Part shown: positions 22,640 to 34,682 of the stretch, piece after piece | Position numbering within the stretch: the first letter of the stretch is position 1 | Layout: each line of letters starts with the position of its first letter | Origin: Actinernus sp. WN-2022 | Lineage: Eukaryota > Cnidaria > Anthozoa > Actiniaria > Actinernidae | DNA: 64,000 nt | Reading direction: 5' to 3' | NCBI GenBank assembly: GCA_030867875.1 | Contig: JAOWCC010000744.1 | Coordinates: 620,001 to 684,000 of the forward strand | The notes under the pieces: model-generated | What the model was told of the DNA's origin: nothing | Database searches by the model: none | The model's input: only the letters and a program-made list of their open reading frames with translations | Position numbers and translations under genes: made by a program

Positions 22640-23283
22640 TTTTGGGAAATAATTATCGATTATCTAACTTCTCGTTTTTTCTATAAGCATCTCCAACTCG
22701 AGCACTGAGCCTCAAAAAATTAGGTTTTTGTGTTAGTGCGGGTATTCGCACCCAGACATCAAACAGGAAGGGTGAGGGAATAGGGTTGAGTGAAGAGGGT
22801 AAAATTGTCACAGTTGTTGTTTTTGTGTTGGTGCGGGTATTTCCACCCGGACTCTCTCTCTGTTTTCTCCTGTTATCGGTCGAATATTATGGTGATGATT
22901 TATACTTCGAACATAATTTTCAGAAAAGCTTCGTATCTTTCTTCCTATTGGTCGACTAAATTACTCCCGCGGTGCTGAATTTCTTGGAGCTGTCGGCTTT
23001 TTCGAGTGGCTGATTATCGTTACCATGGCTACACATGTCTTCGCTTCTCCTGATTGGCTAACAAATAAAACTTTCCCAGAAAACGGAGTAACGTGTCAAA
23101 ATAGATATCGTTGACCAAAGTACATGTCATTTGCATGAGGTTCAGTTATTTTCAACGATGCGACTTTTCTAACTAGTTAAAGGAAACCCCGACTGCTGAA
23201 ACTCATCGCCCTTCTGAATTATTGGCAATATGGCCTAAACTGAAAAAAAATGGAAATATTTGTTTTTGAAAAATTGGATATAC
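22640..23283. other. Upstream region of gene A, no gene
   Basis: Candidate promoter side of the 21596-22627 gene. No TATA box was evident. A GTGTT(A/G)GTGCGGGTATT segment occurs twice (about 22730 and 22825). The open frame at 22790-22978 has no resemblance to known proteins. Confidence 0.4.
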
Positions 23284-23599
23284 TCAAGAGAAAATGAGGT
23301 TATAGAACGATTCCCCGTCCCCTACGTTAGTTCCCCTAGCGGCCATTTTTAGATACCCAGGTTTATTTTTACCGCTACCGTCCGCGTGACCTGATACCCG
23401 ATATTCCTTTCTTTGAGAGTTAACCAGTTGCGCTTGCGAGCTGCGATGATTTTCTCGCAGAACGTATGATTGACGTAAAGCTGACCAATCAGATGACGTT
23501 CTAAAATAACTTTCGGTTCTTAAAATAGCCATTTGGGGAACTAACGTTGTAAGAGTCCCATGTATGGGGGAATCGTTCTCTTACCTCATTTTCTCTTGA
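23284..23599. mobile_element. MITE with TATAC duplication
   Basis: The element is 316 bp with terminal inverted repeats starting TCAAGAGAAAATGAGGT and extending through GAACGATTCCCC. Inner inverted parts include ACGTTAGTTCCCC. TATAC stands at both outer edges (23279-23283 and 23600-23604). The open frame 23284-23532 is a shadow of the element. Confidence 0.8.
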
Positions 23600-23941
23600 T
23601 ATACTGTATAAGTCATTCGCCGACAGGAATCGTCATCACATCCAAGATGGCGGCGGCCGCGAAATTCAAAGCCCAATTCCGAATTTAGACCATATTGCCA
23701 AACATTTAACGGCGATTTTCGAATCACACTTTATCCGTTTCGTACAGCTCGACACTTATTAACACAATCCATTTCGGTCTGGGAATATCGCTTGTCGTTT
23801 GAATGTCCGGAAAACCTTATTTTTTTTAAATAGGTGTATGCCTAACTTAGGGGAGGGCTCCTATTCATAAATGCAGTGACTAGTCGCACCAGTCCCTTCC
23901 AGAGCGAGTATACACAAGAACTCCACCAAGGTTCGTCGCAC

Positions 23942-24236
23942 GCATTTTCTCTCGCTTAACGCTTATGCAGATTTATATTACGCCATTGGTATTACTAGTT
24001 GGTTCGCCTTTCATGATTTAGTTTTTATTCCCCATTCATCCGTACGTTTGGCATCAGTTGCCAGAGTAATTCGCGCACACGTGCTCCATTTGTGCCGTGC
24101 TGTTTTTATTCGATGGGTTAGTCTTTATGTTCTATTTGTTTTATTTCATTCATTTCGGGGGTATACGTATTGTAGCGTTTATGCTGTCTAGTACCCCTCC
24201 GCCGACCACCCCTTTCCCCATCACCTCCCCACCCCT
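23942..24236. repeat. Dispersed repeat, copy 2
   Basis: Second copy of the repeat at 220-490, same orientation. Segmental duplication copy 2 begins immediately after it (about 24250), so the repeat may mark the duplication edge. Confidence 0.8.
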
Positions 24237-24249
24237 CCCTCTAGAGATC

Positions 24250-25910
24250 TAGAAACTTTATTCGGCGGCAAAATAAGGGTTTTGTCCCGACATACATGGC
24301 CTGGTCTTTCGTTCGGCAAAATATCATGCCTTTTAGTAGTTTAATTTAGATCATAGATCGAGACTTTGTGCTTTCTTTACTTACTGACAAATACATAACC
24401 ATGCGTGTCTGTTAGCTTGAATGTGAGTTGTAAGAACTAAAAGTCAAAGTGGACTTGAAATACTGTGAAGTGGTTTAACATGGTCAGTTAACACTGGTTA
24501 AAATGGAGCCAAGAGCCGAACTGAAACGAAAATGAAAGCGGTGATCGGGTAATAGCTGAATTTTTAGCTTTGGAAAGTTTCAGTTTCCCGTGTCATATAG
24601 CAATTTTGCTAATGCTTTTAATACAATGTAGTTCTTTTTGGTTATGGAATACTCTTCCTAATTTTCCTATATATAATCTCTGTAGTACCTATTCTGAAAT
24701 TATGGTCACGCGATTATTTCCTGGCAGTTATCACTGATCACATATGTATTACTATTTATCTATGTATTTCCTTTCCTTACTTTTCGGTTCTTTTTGCTGG
24801 TCCTTCGCTTTGTTTCATGGTAATTTCGTTTCGTCTACAAACCAGTTTAGGGAATGTCGAGAAAGTGACGCTCCTCAGTCATGCTCATGGTTTTATAGAG
24901 GTCATGCTATGTTTGTTCGATTTCCAAGAAATGAAAGCCGCGCAATTATCATTAGCATTGTTGGGTTGTTTGGAACACTTACTAAACAGCTAGTTTCTCG
25001 ACTTCAGTTTTGAAATACGCGAATAATTTAAGCATGCTGGATACGTACATTCAGTCATTTCTGATCATTGTATCATGACAATTCAGGATTTTTTATGTTT
25101 TTCGTAATCCGTTTGAAGATGATAAATTAAACATACTAACGACGCTTAGTAACAATCTAAGGGCGGACTGGTGTCTAACATCGTTCACCTGAGTAAAAGT
25201 GGGTCAAAGACGGTTTGTAACTGTTCTTTTCGTACTTGTATATATGGACCATTTTTGTAGGCGTATATAGTGCAAACAGGCCTGGAAAAAAGCGGTTGCG
25301 AGCGCCGCTATCATGAAAGAGCGTTACGTCCAGTGTGGCTGTTTGCTGAAAGCCGGGTTCGCTGTGCTGGACCGGCTTGGTCGATATAAAACCTCCTCGG
25401 GTTATAGAAAAGTTCGATGGCTGGCTCAGTCCTCTTCACTTGGACTAACAATGTTAGTTTCTGGTTTCAAGCTCGGCTGAAAATTTCGTTTAGCTCTAAC
25501 TTGCTTATCCTCCAGAATTTGGTAATGCGACGGCTAGAGTCTCCGCCAGCGTCGGCCTCTGGGTTCTATATCGCCCGGTTTGTCTGTTTAGTGAATTGCT
25601 GTCATTAAAAATGCTCCCGCCTTCGTTTCTTAATACATCTGACTATGAAGTAAAGCTTCCTTGGAAAAATTGTTCAAAAATTCTACTTGTAATTTAAAAA
25701 TCTGGCAGAGTTCACATCATGTTTATCATGTGCTCTACAACTGTGAACATTCTAATTGCTTCCACATTTGAATGAGCTCATAAATACACTGAAGTGAAAG
25801 CCATCCTTTCAAGATACCTTTCTTTTCCATTTCCTCAGCACAGAATCTCAGCAACTGGTCATTTAACTTTGGATGTGCTTCTTGATTTCTGCTATCTTGA
25901 AGGGATTTCA
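24250..25910. repeat. Tandem segmental duplication, copy 2
   Basis: Matches 18131-21400 block by block without the 1.5 kb of insertions found there. Its right end runs into the 3' end of the HEPN-like gene at 25735-26743. Open frames at 24744-25013 and 25417-25608 are not conserved as proteins between the copies. Confidence 0.8.
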
Positions 25911-26743
25911 ATGCCCCTTCGTAGTCCTCTTTCCAATTGAGCTTGCTCTTTAGTTCCTCCCACCTTTGCTCTGCCGCCTTTTTGTCCTCGCTTGTCTTAG
26001 GTAGCTTGCAAATGTCTTTTACAATCGCCTTCACTTTGTAACTTCTGATTGGGGTAAAATGCTCTGGTAAAACTGCCTTGTACATCATGCACTGGAGATC
26101 TTGGCAGAGCTGTCCAATGTATACCAACGCATTAATTTGGCCGCTTGGTAGTTGACTGATGGATGGCACCGCTCTACCGAGGCGAGCGATAGGATGAAGC
26201 CGATCGCGATATTGCGGAGTCGATTCCTTGAGATCCTTAACTTCCTTTTTCAGCTTTTCGTTGTCTCCCTTAGTTTTATCAAGGTCTGACTTAACGGTGT
26301 CTAGTTTAGAGTTTACTTTCAGCAAATCTTCTTCAAGCTTTTGATTTTCTTCTTCTTGTATGTATATCCTTTGCCACAACTAGAATCTTTACATCCTTTT
26401 CCAAACTGAGTAACTTAAAATTCACGGCGGCTAGCTCTTCTTGAAGTCCCTTCTTCTCGACTTCAAGCATTTTTATTCTTTCCCTCAGCTTTTTTACCTC
26501 GCAATTTCGAGTTTGGAGTTTGATGTCCAAATTCTTGTTCTGCTCTTGCAGCTCTTGTACGCTCTTCCTTAGATCTGCTATTTCTTCGTCTTTTTGGTCT
26601 ATTTCGAGTTTTAATTTCTCTATGTCTTCCTCGTGTTTAGCGATATATATATGTTCGTCTTGCATAGGTGGACCACTCATAAAGGCCGTTAAAATACTTG
26701 CCGTAGTTTCGCCGGATATTCCTAGTCCATCTTGGCTTAACAT
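25735..26743 (-). pseudogene. Coiled-coil + HEPN-like gene B, one 4-bp frameshift
   Basis: Starts with a true ATG at 26743. The first frame (26333-26743) gives a short N-terminal part and a coiled coil, ending early after AKDIHTR. The second frame (to 25735) continues the coiled coil from QEEENQKLEE. A Pro-containing linker follows, then a helical domain with GQLCQDLQ....VLPEHFTP, then SRNQEAHP (RX4H codons at 25873-25890), and ends GWLSLQCIYELIQMWKQL. Compared with gene A, the frames are separated by four extra bases within TATGTA (plus strand 26359-26364). That hexamer is the form left by excision of Tc1-type transposons. All else is open, so disruption is recent or the +4 allele is polymorphic. 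Helical fold and motif suggest a HEPN (DZIP3-like) domain; RNase or RNA-binding function is inference. Confidence 0.72.
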
Positions 26744-26759
26744 GTTCGTGCATTAATGG

Positions 26760-27626
26760 AATTGTGGACTACGTAACCTTTCAAAGACATGGGCGCGCGT
26801 GATTCTTCATGTGTGTGAAAACGCTCAAACCCCGCGCCACGTTTTAGCCTAATATGTTTCCAAGAAATCCATGATCACTTTATACCACCACCTCTGCGCA
26901 TATGCGGAACCCGTTGTCATTGGTTGATTCAGTCGCGTGACCAATGGCAATTGCGAGCGAGTAAACTGGTTAAACAGGTTTTCGTATTTCATTTCTTGCA
27001 CATGTATGTATAATCAGAAATTTCCAAGAAATGGATGACCTTTTATGGATGCTCAACCATGCCTTTGCCGCCTGGACGGTTTGTTTATTTTTCGTTGTAG
27101 GTCAGTCATAACCGGGAATTTTCGCAACGTCACAAAAAAACTACCGTTCGAATGAGTCAGAACAGAAGTAGCACGCTTTGGAACTATCATAATTCAAAAT
27201 CAGCAATTTCTTCGTAAAAAGGTACATTCATCCAGATTGAAGACTGAGCAGACATCAACTAGATTTTGATTATCATCCTATTTTAACTAGCGGTGAGAGG
27301 TGAAAGGGGAACTGAGCGACGGGTAGCAGGGTAGCGGGGGCCGGTTGAAAATATATCAATTTTAGATTTTATTAGATTTAAGGTGCGTGGTTTTCCTATT
27401 GTTAGTATTAAATTGTTATGTATCAGTATTATTACTATTAGTAGTAGTATTATCTTTTATGTTCTTTTAGAGGAGGCCACTATCTGTATTGGATTTGTGA
27501 AGTCGCGAAATCCGATCTGATCTATTTTTAGCGTGCGATAATCATATTGGTGCGGTATTTCATTATTGACACGGTTTTCATACCGGCAGGGAATTGAGCT
27601 ACTGAATTGGTACCTCATTTGTACAC
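26760..27626. other. Upstream region of gene B, no gene
   Basis: Contains two TTTCCAAGAAAT-type blocks (about 26859 and 27021). No transposon ends or convincing frames were seen, and no TATA box was evident upstream of the ATG at 26743. Confidence 0.4.
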
Positions 27627-27902
27627 TTACAACCGATTTCAGTGTTACATGCATTGGCGTTGTCTCAAGTTTTTTTTATACAATCATTCAACGTACTCAT
27701 TCGGCATAATCACTGCGCGCAAATTTCCGCCACTTCTGTTCGGCAACTCCAGTCATGTTGGCGAAGTCAGTCGAGTACTCGAATGCGAAAAAGCACCTAA
27801 ATTATTCGATTCAGTACCTCAAAACCACGATACACAAGTGAGCCTGGTTACAAAGCATGTCGAATGATTGCTCTACGAACGTAACACTGAAATCGGTTGT
27901 AA
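27627..27902. mobile_element. MITE, TTACAACCGATTTCAG ends, copy 1
   Basis: TTACAACCGATTTCAGTG at the left and its inverse at the right (ending 27902). The interior shares the CGCAAATTT..CCACTTCTG and ATTCAGTACCTCAAAACCA blocks with a diverged copy at 51351-51553. The overlapping 86-codon frame is a shadow. Confidence 0.8.
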
Positions 27903-28194
27903 CACGGATAGAGTTTTAGCGATGGGCACCTGTCTTTTACTGTTATCTATAATGTGCTGTAATTTGTTATTATATCTTAATAACATTCTTATAGTAACTG
28001 TAACTACTTGATGTAAACATTTTAATATATTTAATCGAGGGCCGCAAGTTTATCAGGCTACGCACTGTTTTATTATTATTTATTAGTGGTAGTTGGTTAA
28101 CTAAATATTGTTATACAGTGTATATTACTACATTACAGCATTTTATTACATTACTATACATATTACATATCTATCTATCTGTCTATATATATAT

Positions 28195-29554
28195 CTTTAT
28201 AAAATAACCCACAGAAAATACGCGCTCTGATTGGTTGAAAGCCGTGTTTCTATAACTCTATAGAAACATGGCAAATTATGCCGGCATCGTGGCCTTGAAC
28301 TCAATTGGAAACTCGGCGAAATAATTCCTACACTTTTCTAAAAATTCAATTCGACGAAGAACCAGCTACAGTATTGTAAGAAACGACAATGTGTTGTTAG
28401 TTTAGGAACAAGCCGATGTTTTATTGAACTCAAAACAGTCTCAAAGTACGAATTACAAAAAAAAAATGTGGACAAAGTTGAGTTGCTCGCAATTTGTGCG
28501 ATATTAAACAATCATTTTCGCCAAAACAGTCTATTTTGGCTGAATAAGCTCAACTAAAAACTATTGTTTGGTAGATTTAAGCCGGAGAACTTAAAAAATC
28601 CTAGATGCACAAAATAGAGGTTGAAATAGAAATGGAAATCGCAAATACAGCAAAATGTGGAGCACAAACCTGACAAAGTTGATCAACATCCAAGTGCTAC
28701 AGTCTTGTACAGATGCTAAAACTCCATCCAACGCCGTCCCTTTCGACTACTCTTGGTTAATTGAGGAATGTACGGTTCAGTATAACTCTCTACAGGTGCC
28801 GTAGAGGAGGAGAATAGTAAGGAATTCTGATCAAGCTTGAAGTGTCTGATGAAAACAACCTGCCGTCCGTATGCGACCGCATGAGGCATGACACACGGCG
28901 AATCGACGAAGAACTATTCTAGTCCTTGGAAGACAGAATGTACAAAACAACTGATGACCCGAGTGATGACTTCCATGCTTTGTAGCTCTAGAATTTAGAG
29001 AGAAATCCAAAATATCCTCCTTTCTTGCAACACGTCTTGATCTCCTGCAAACTTTGTTTGGTACAAAAACCGGCGCCCGCTTGATCCACGCCATGCACAG
29101 GCAGCCCAAGCTCACGATTTGTGGCTCTTACAAATCCTACGGTAGATTACGTGATCACTCGCGCAAGATTGATTGCGTGATAGCGCGCTAGAGTCACCGT
29201 TTTCTCCAGAAATTTTCCTTGTCATCTCACTAATAGAGTTTGCATTGATTTCTTATCGTGGTAAAATAAAGGTAATGAAATAACATTTTGCAATAAATGT
29301 ACCTCGAGTGTCCTTTTCTTATGTCCTTGGGTATTCTCTGCTATTTTGGGCTAGTTTGGATCGGTTTTAGAGAGTTTTTGATTTTTGATTTTTGAGATCT
29401 CTCTCTATAATGAAATGACAAAACTGACTGATTTGGTCATGTGATAAGTTCATGACGTACGACTGCACAGTTAGGAGAATTTATGTTTTGATGATCATAA
29501 TAAACGCGCGATTTTCCTTTGTTGTACGTATTTCCTGTGGGTTATTTTATAAAG
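28195..29554. mobile_element. DNA element with CTTTATAAAATAACCC ends
   Basis: Inverted ends CTTTATAAAATAACCCACAG (left) and the same inverted (29535-29554), followed inward by (G)AAATACG. The 1.36 kb body contains a palindromic TTTCTATA..CTCTATAGAAA block and, at 29096-29113, an orphan CACAGGCAGCCCAAGCTC end. An open frame at 28831-29115 (minus) has no resemblance to transposases. No target duplication was fixed. Confidence 0.65.
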
Positions 29555-29745
29555 GAAATAGAAAACATTTCCCCTTGTTTCTATAGAGTTATAGAAACAC
29601 TTGTGGAAGTTTGGAAGAACTCGAAATAGCTGTGCAAACACTCGCCCTTCGGGCTCGTGTTTCCACTGCCATTTCTCGTTCTCCCAAACTCCCACTCGTG
29701 TTTCTATAACTCTATAGAAACACGGGAAATGTTTTCTATTTCTTA
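29555..29745. mobile_element. Fold-back MITE next to the 28195-29554 element
   Basis: AAATAGAAAACATTTCCC...GGGAAATGTTTTCTATTT, with inner inverted TTTCTATAGAGTTATAGAAAC blocks. It shares this palindrome with the 28195-29554 element, so both belong to one related group. Confidence 0.75.
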
Positions 29746-29748
29746 AAT

Positions 29749-29855
29749 ATCAAATATCTATATCAATATCTATATCAATATCTATATCAATATCTATATC
29801 AATATCTATATCAATATCTATATCAATATCTATATCAATATCTATATCTATATAA
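29749..29855. repeat. 12-bp tandem repeat (AATATCTATATC)n
   Basis: About eight perfect copies of a 12-bp AT-rich unit, directly after the fold-back MITE. Confidence 0.95.
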
Positions 29856-29935
29856 TTCTTCTCACATCCATCACGTTTGCTATGGATGTATTTGTTACGA
29901 CATCAGTATCCGAGTCTGAAGCGTGCAAATACTTA

Positions 29936-32900
29936 GGGGCCGTCGACAAATTTAAAAAAATAACGTCCATTCGGACGTTAAGGGGGAGGGAATAATGGTC
30001 TGGACGTTAAGAAAATATTTTGTTTAACTTTAGTATGAACACAACCTAACATTTTATTTCTAATATCAACGAAGGCTATAAGGATGCATGTTCTGTCAAG
30101 ACCTACGAAATCTCACTGCATAAGTTATATTCAGTTCACTGGCTCGATGCAACAAATCAGTTTCATGATAGAAAAAAGGTGTCCTCACACGTGTGGCACT
30201 TCCAGTATTCGGCTTCGTTGTTATCATCCTCACATTCGGGAACAGGGTGATTTAACACAGAGTATGTAGTACCAGCATTCGTCACATTCGATTCAGTATG
30301 AGTTGCCTTCCTCGTTTTCTTCTTCTGGTCGCGAGCAAACACCACACAAGCTGCCACTCTGTTTATTCCTGGGATCGACAGAGGCCTCCTGATCATCTTG
30401 TACATGTTCTTCGCCAGTTGGTGCATGTTTGTCGTCTCTGATGGTGGTATACAACCCGCTTTGAGATAGTTTGAGCTCTGCGCATGAGCTACTCCTGTTT
30501 TGTGTGCTTGTTTAGTTTAGGGATGGAAGGAAACTCTGCACCACACTCCTCTAAGGCTCCGTCTGCATCTACCACTTCATGAGTGCACTAATGTGTGTCG
30601 TCTTCTGTTTCTTGGTTTGTCCAGAAGCAGGGCTGGCTTTGGTCTTTGGATGGAAAATGGCATTGTGACGAGTCTGGCCAGTTTTTTATGTGAAGCAGTA
30701 GGATTTACACTTGTCGCACTTTCCACGTTCTGAGCTTGGAATTCCCTCATCTCCACATCGAAGAGAAAAGTTGTATAGCTTAAGGAATGAAAACAACTTG
30801 ATGGCCTTTAGTGGGTGGCTGGTGCAGTGTGCACAGTGGATTTTAACACTATATAAACACCAGTTCATTCTTCTCTCGGTCAATATGCTTCAACTTAAAA
30901 CGAAGCTCCTTCATTACGCTGCTGTTTTCTTTTCCTTTCAGCACACCGATTGGCCCTTGCAGCAGCTTGTGCAAGCTGTCGTAATCTCTGTAAAATGAGG
31001 AGTTGTCGTCTATGTGACAACTCACACCCTCAGACGTAACTGAATGACCATCGAAGCTTGCCTCCTTCCAGTGTACCCCACGCACCTGGGTGATTGCCCT
31101 GTCGAAAAGTATTGATTGCTCTGTCGGTTAGTAGTTGCTGGCATGGAGCATTTTCTTTGCCGGCAGAGTTACAGATGTTATCAGCTTCGACATGGGACTC
31201 CACAAATGTTCTATAAGATTGTATGCAGAAAGCCGTGCTGCATAAGAACAAACAATCAGTAGGTCAGTCTAGATTACAGTCTCTCCAAAGTCGCATGAAG
31301 GATGCAGCGTTCATTATTATTGATGGTGTTCCAGTCTGGCCCACCGTCTGCAATTAACAATGCATCTGTCTTCCCCTGTTTCATCTCTTCCTCTAGAAGA
31401 GGTTTGAGGTCATTTGCATGCTCTAGAGAGGTGAATTTATGAAACCTGGCAGCTCTCAACTTAATAATAGCTGGTCCAGTGTGAGCGGTTGTAATATGAG
31501 TTCTGCCAAGCTTATCTATTTGAATTTCTCCTTTGTAATGCACTGGCAATGGTGCATTGGCATGCTCGTTTTCCTTTTGTAGATCCTCACTTTGGCCCTG
31601 CACTTCTTCTCCCTCTTGTGATGGCTCTGAATAGTCATTAAGACTGGTCTCTATCAAGAGTTCTTCCATACCATCTTCTGTTGTTTACGCCACTGGTTTC
31701 AGTTGCAACTTCATGTATCCAGACGGAATGAAGAGGTACCCTGGGTGAGGGAAATTGTGATCAGGATAATTAGGTGATGCATCTGACATAAAGAAGTGGC
31801 TGATCTGGTGGTATCGACTCACAGCTAGTTGGCCAACACGCAGCTTATTCATGTCATCTACACTGTAAGTCACCATTTAATCACTGAACATGGCTGCCAT
31901 TTTACGACGGCAGGCAGTTACACTGCTGAATATGCTGATCTGGGTGCTTTTCACGATGGCAGTTCTTTTTGCCTGGTACACGGGCGTCAATGAGCCCCTT
32001 GTATCTATCAGCGCAGATAGTTCCTTTTCTCGGCGCGACGAGAAGGTGGTGTACCGGCGTATCTCTACTAATTCCCTTCTCTTTCAAACCCGGGCCGGAC
32101 AGATCGTATCAGGTGCTCTCTTAATTGGGTAAGAGTGACCCCGCTACCACTGGCTGTGGTCTACGGTTCTCTGCTTAATGTTGCTTAAGAAACTCAGTTG
32201 CCACAAGTAGGATTGTGGGAAACTGTGAAACAGTAGACGGTCTTCCTGCCTTGCCTTTCTCTTTTTCTGCTTGCGGATTGTCAGATGGACCACACTCTTT
32301 CACTGTCGGCGTTTCAACTACTTCATTGTTTTCATTTAAAAGTTCCTCAAAGATGTTGGGGGTAAAGGATCAGCTCGTGAAGATTAATGATTACTCCTTT
32401 AGTTCCCATGGCAACGAGAAGAACGGGGAACTGAGGACTGAATTATCTGATTATCGATGGCCACTTCAAATGCTTCAGAAATTTGATCTACGGTAAAGGA
32501 AACTGAAGGTTTTCCCCAATCAACATTCCTAGGGCCTGGAGATCAACAGCGCTGAGAGGCTGCTTTGGCATATCCTGAATACCGTCATAAAACTCGTCAT
32601 ATTCTGCTCGCCAGGTTAATGTTTCGGAGTTCCAGCTTTCAAAATGAAGCCTTTCAGCTTGGGACCCAACAAATTGTCCGGACGGTTACAACCTTCTGCT
32701 GGTTAAGTCGGCATCGAAGCATACGGAGGAGTTCCTGGTCAACAATCTGTAATTATATAACGTGTGATATATAATTGTGCCACACTGCGTTTATTTTAGT
32801 GTTGGTCTACTGGCACTTAAACCTACCCCTTCTCAGACATAAAAGAAAATCCCTACATGTACCCCATCTTATACTACCTTTTTGTGTAGAAAAATACACT

Positions 32901-34393
32901 GTTTCAGCTTCTGTTAACAGTCTCTGTTTTGTCATGCAAAAATGATGCCATCGCATTGGTTCCCTGCTTCGGGTCCAGAGTAATTTGGCTAACTTTCTCC
33001 AATGTCAGTTTTAATTTGTGTGTCAACTTTTCTACTTCTTCCAATGTTTCCATCAACTTAGATATCCTGCCCTTCCGGATGATATTTTCATCATATTCGT
33101 TCTTTAGCTGGTTCAAATTAAGGCAATCGAGGGACAAGCGCGCGACAATGGCTAGAAAGGACTTGTTGAATAATACATCTTCCGCCGTCAAGATAGCAGG
33201 GCATAATTTATACAGGAAATTTACTGCCTGTGCTTGTTCATGACCTTTAAATAACTCTGTCTATTTGTGAAACGTTCTTGGCAGTTTCCGGTCGTACACG
33301 GTTTTGATGAGGGTATTTCGCCCTAGCTGGTCACCACCTCATTTGAAACATTTTCACCTTTGCAGATCACACTGTTGCTCAGTTGAACGACGAATGGACT
33401 ATACTCCTCGGCGGATTTTCATTTTCGGCCCCATCTGAAATAGTTTTTAGTTCTTTTTCCCCTGGAAGTAATTCCTGGAACTTCCTCAGAGCTTCTTCGT
33501 CTTTGCAGTAGATGTTTTTCCAAAGCTGCTGAGCTTCGGCAATTTTGCTCTTTTTCACTTTGCCTCCAGCTTTGTGCCTTTGGAAATACCGCTCAATAAA
33601 GAACTCATACCTGTTGAAATGATCCGAGTAAATAAAACTACCTGCTCTCTTGCGTTCAGGGAGAACGGTCCCGAAAAGTGTTAACTGTGGAATGGTGCAG
33701 CAACTGCAGGGATGTCATTGCTTAGTAACCACTATATCAATATGGCCGGGAGAAACTGCGATGTTTTATTGAATTACCGCTGACAAGATCGCTTTTCCGA
33801 TCGAGAAACCATCGCGAGAGCATCAGTTACACTTTGTGATTCTAAAAACATATTCTTTGGGTCTGAATATTGAGGTTTTGGACCACAATATATCCATGAG
33901 TTTATTGAAACATACAGGTTAGTGTATAAATAGTAGAAAAATATTCTATTTTTAACAGAAGTCGAATCTATTCGCATACATGCCAACCCCCGGAGTTCTA
34001 AAATCTGGAGAATGTTGGAGAATGATTTCCGATTTTTTCTGAAGATACCCCGATTGTGTTCCGAAGACTTTCCGAAAGCTCTCGGAAAAATTAGTTTCAT
34101 GCTTTTTGGTAGAAAGATTATTTAAAGAAATCCATAAAATGGCTAAACTGAACCGAGAGATTTGAGGCTCTATCCGGGAGACCGGGAGATGATGTCCAAA
34201 ATCTGGAGTCTCCCGCATAAACCGGGAGAGTTGGCAGGTATGTATTCGGATCGAGTTGTGTTTCCGTAATGACTGCTTAATATTATTCACATGCCAACCA
34301 TTATCGTTACGTTAAGGGGGGTGGGAGGAGGGGGGTCAGGGCTTAACGTCCATTGGACGTTAGTGAAAATTGTTTTGATTTGTCGACGGCTCC
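29936..34393 (-). mobile_element. 4.46 kb DNA transposon, TTA duplication
   Basis: Ends GGGGCCGTCGACAAAT (left) and, inverted, GGAGCCGTCGACAAAT (right), each followed inward by a hairpin AACGTCCA..GGACGTT and a G-rich tract. TTA stands at both outer edges (29933-29935 and 34394-34396), as for PIF/Harbinger-type elements. The interior holds remnants of a large transposase on the minus strand (30163-33660). Target duplication and ends support one unit, but I cannot assign the superfamily from the protein. Confidence 0.78.
30163..33660 (-). pseudogene. Broken DDE-type transposase of the 29936-34393 element
   Basis: Pieces on the minus strand in N-to-C order are: a Lys-rich N-terminal part (about 33400-33650), a helical EEVEKLTHKLK piece (32904-33191), a KLRVGQLAVSRYHQISHFF piece (31685-31876), an acidic linker and LLIADGGPDWNT (31274-31669), which resembles the first Asp of a DDE core, then ENAPCQQ...AINTF (31030-31251), FDGHSV...DYDSLHKLL and KHIDREKNELVF (30849-31085), CAHCTSHP (30686-30883) and a Cys-pair tail WKCHTC (30163-30426). 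Stops and frame changes separate the pieces. From memory the order matches a transposase-like family frequent in cnidarian genomes. It is inactive here; I did not locate the other catalytic acids. Confidence 0.6.
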
Positions 34394-34396
34394 TTA

Positions 34397-34682
34397 GTCA
34401 GTGTGTGATGAATGATCAAATTAAATCGTATACTTTACCCACATTCTAGTTGTCTAAATGCATGAACTGTCTGGTATAGGATATAATTATAGAGTGGGAC
34501 AGATGTACATTGCTTTACCCTAACCTTACTGTCATTTATTGTACCATTGCTAGCTCTGTAATTTCATGATCATGCCGTACAGTGCAGTAACCATGCCGTA
34601 AGTCATGGCCGTAATAAGGATCGGGTTTTGTTCAGGCTCCCCAAATGACCACTCTGGTTGGAAAGTGGTTATCGTAGTATTG
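34397..34682. other. No feature seen
   Basis: Spacer of under 300 bases between two DNA elements; nothing recognisable. Confidence 0.4.
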
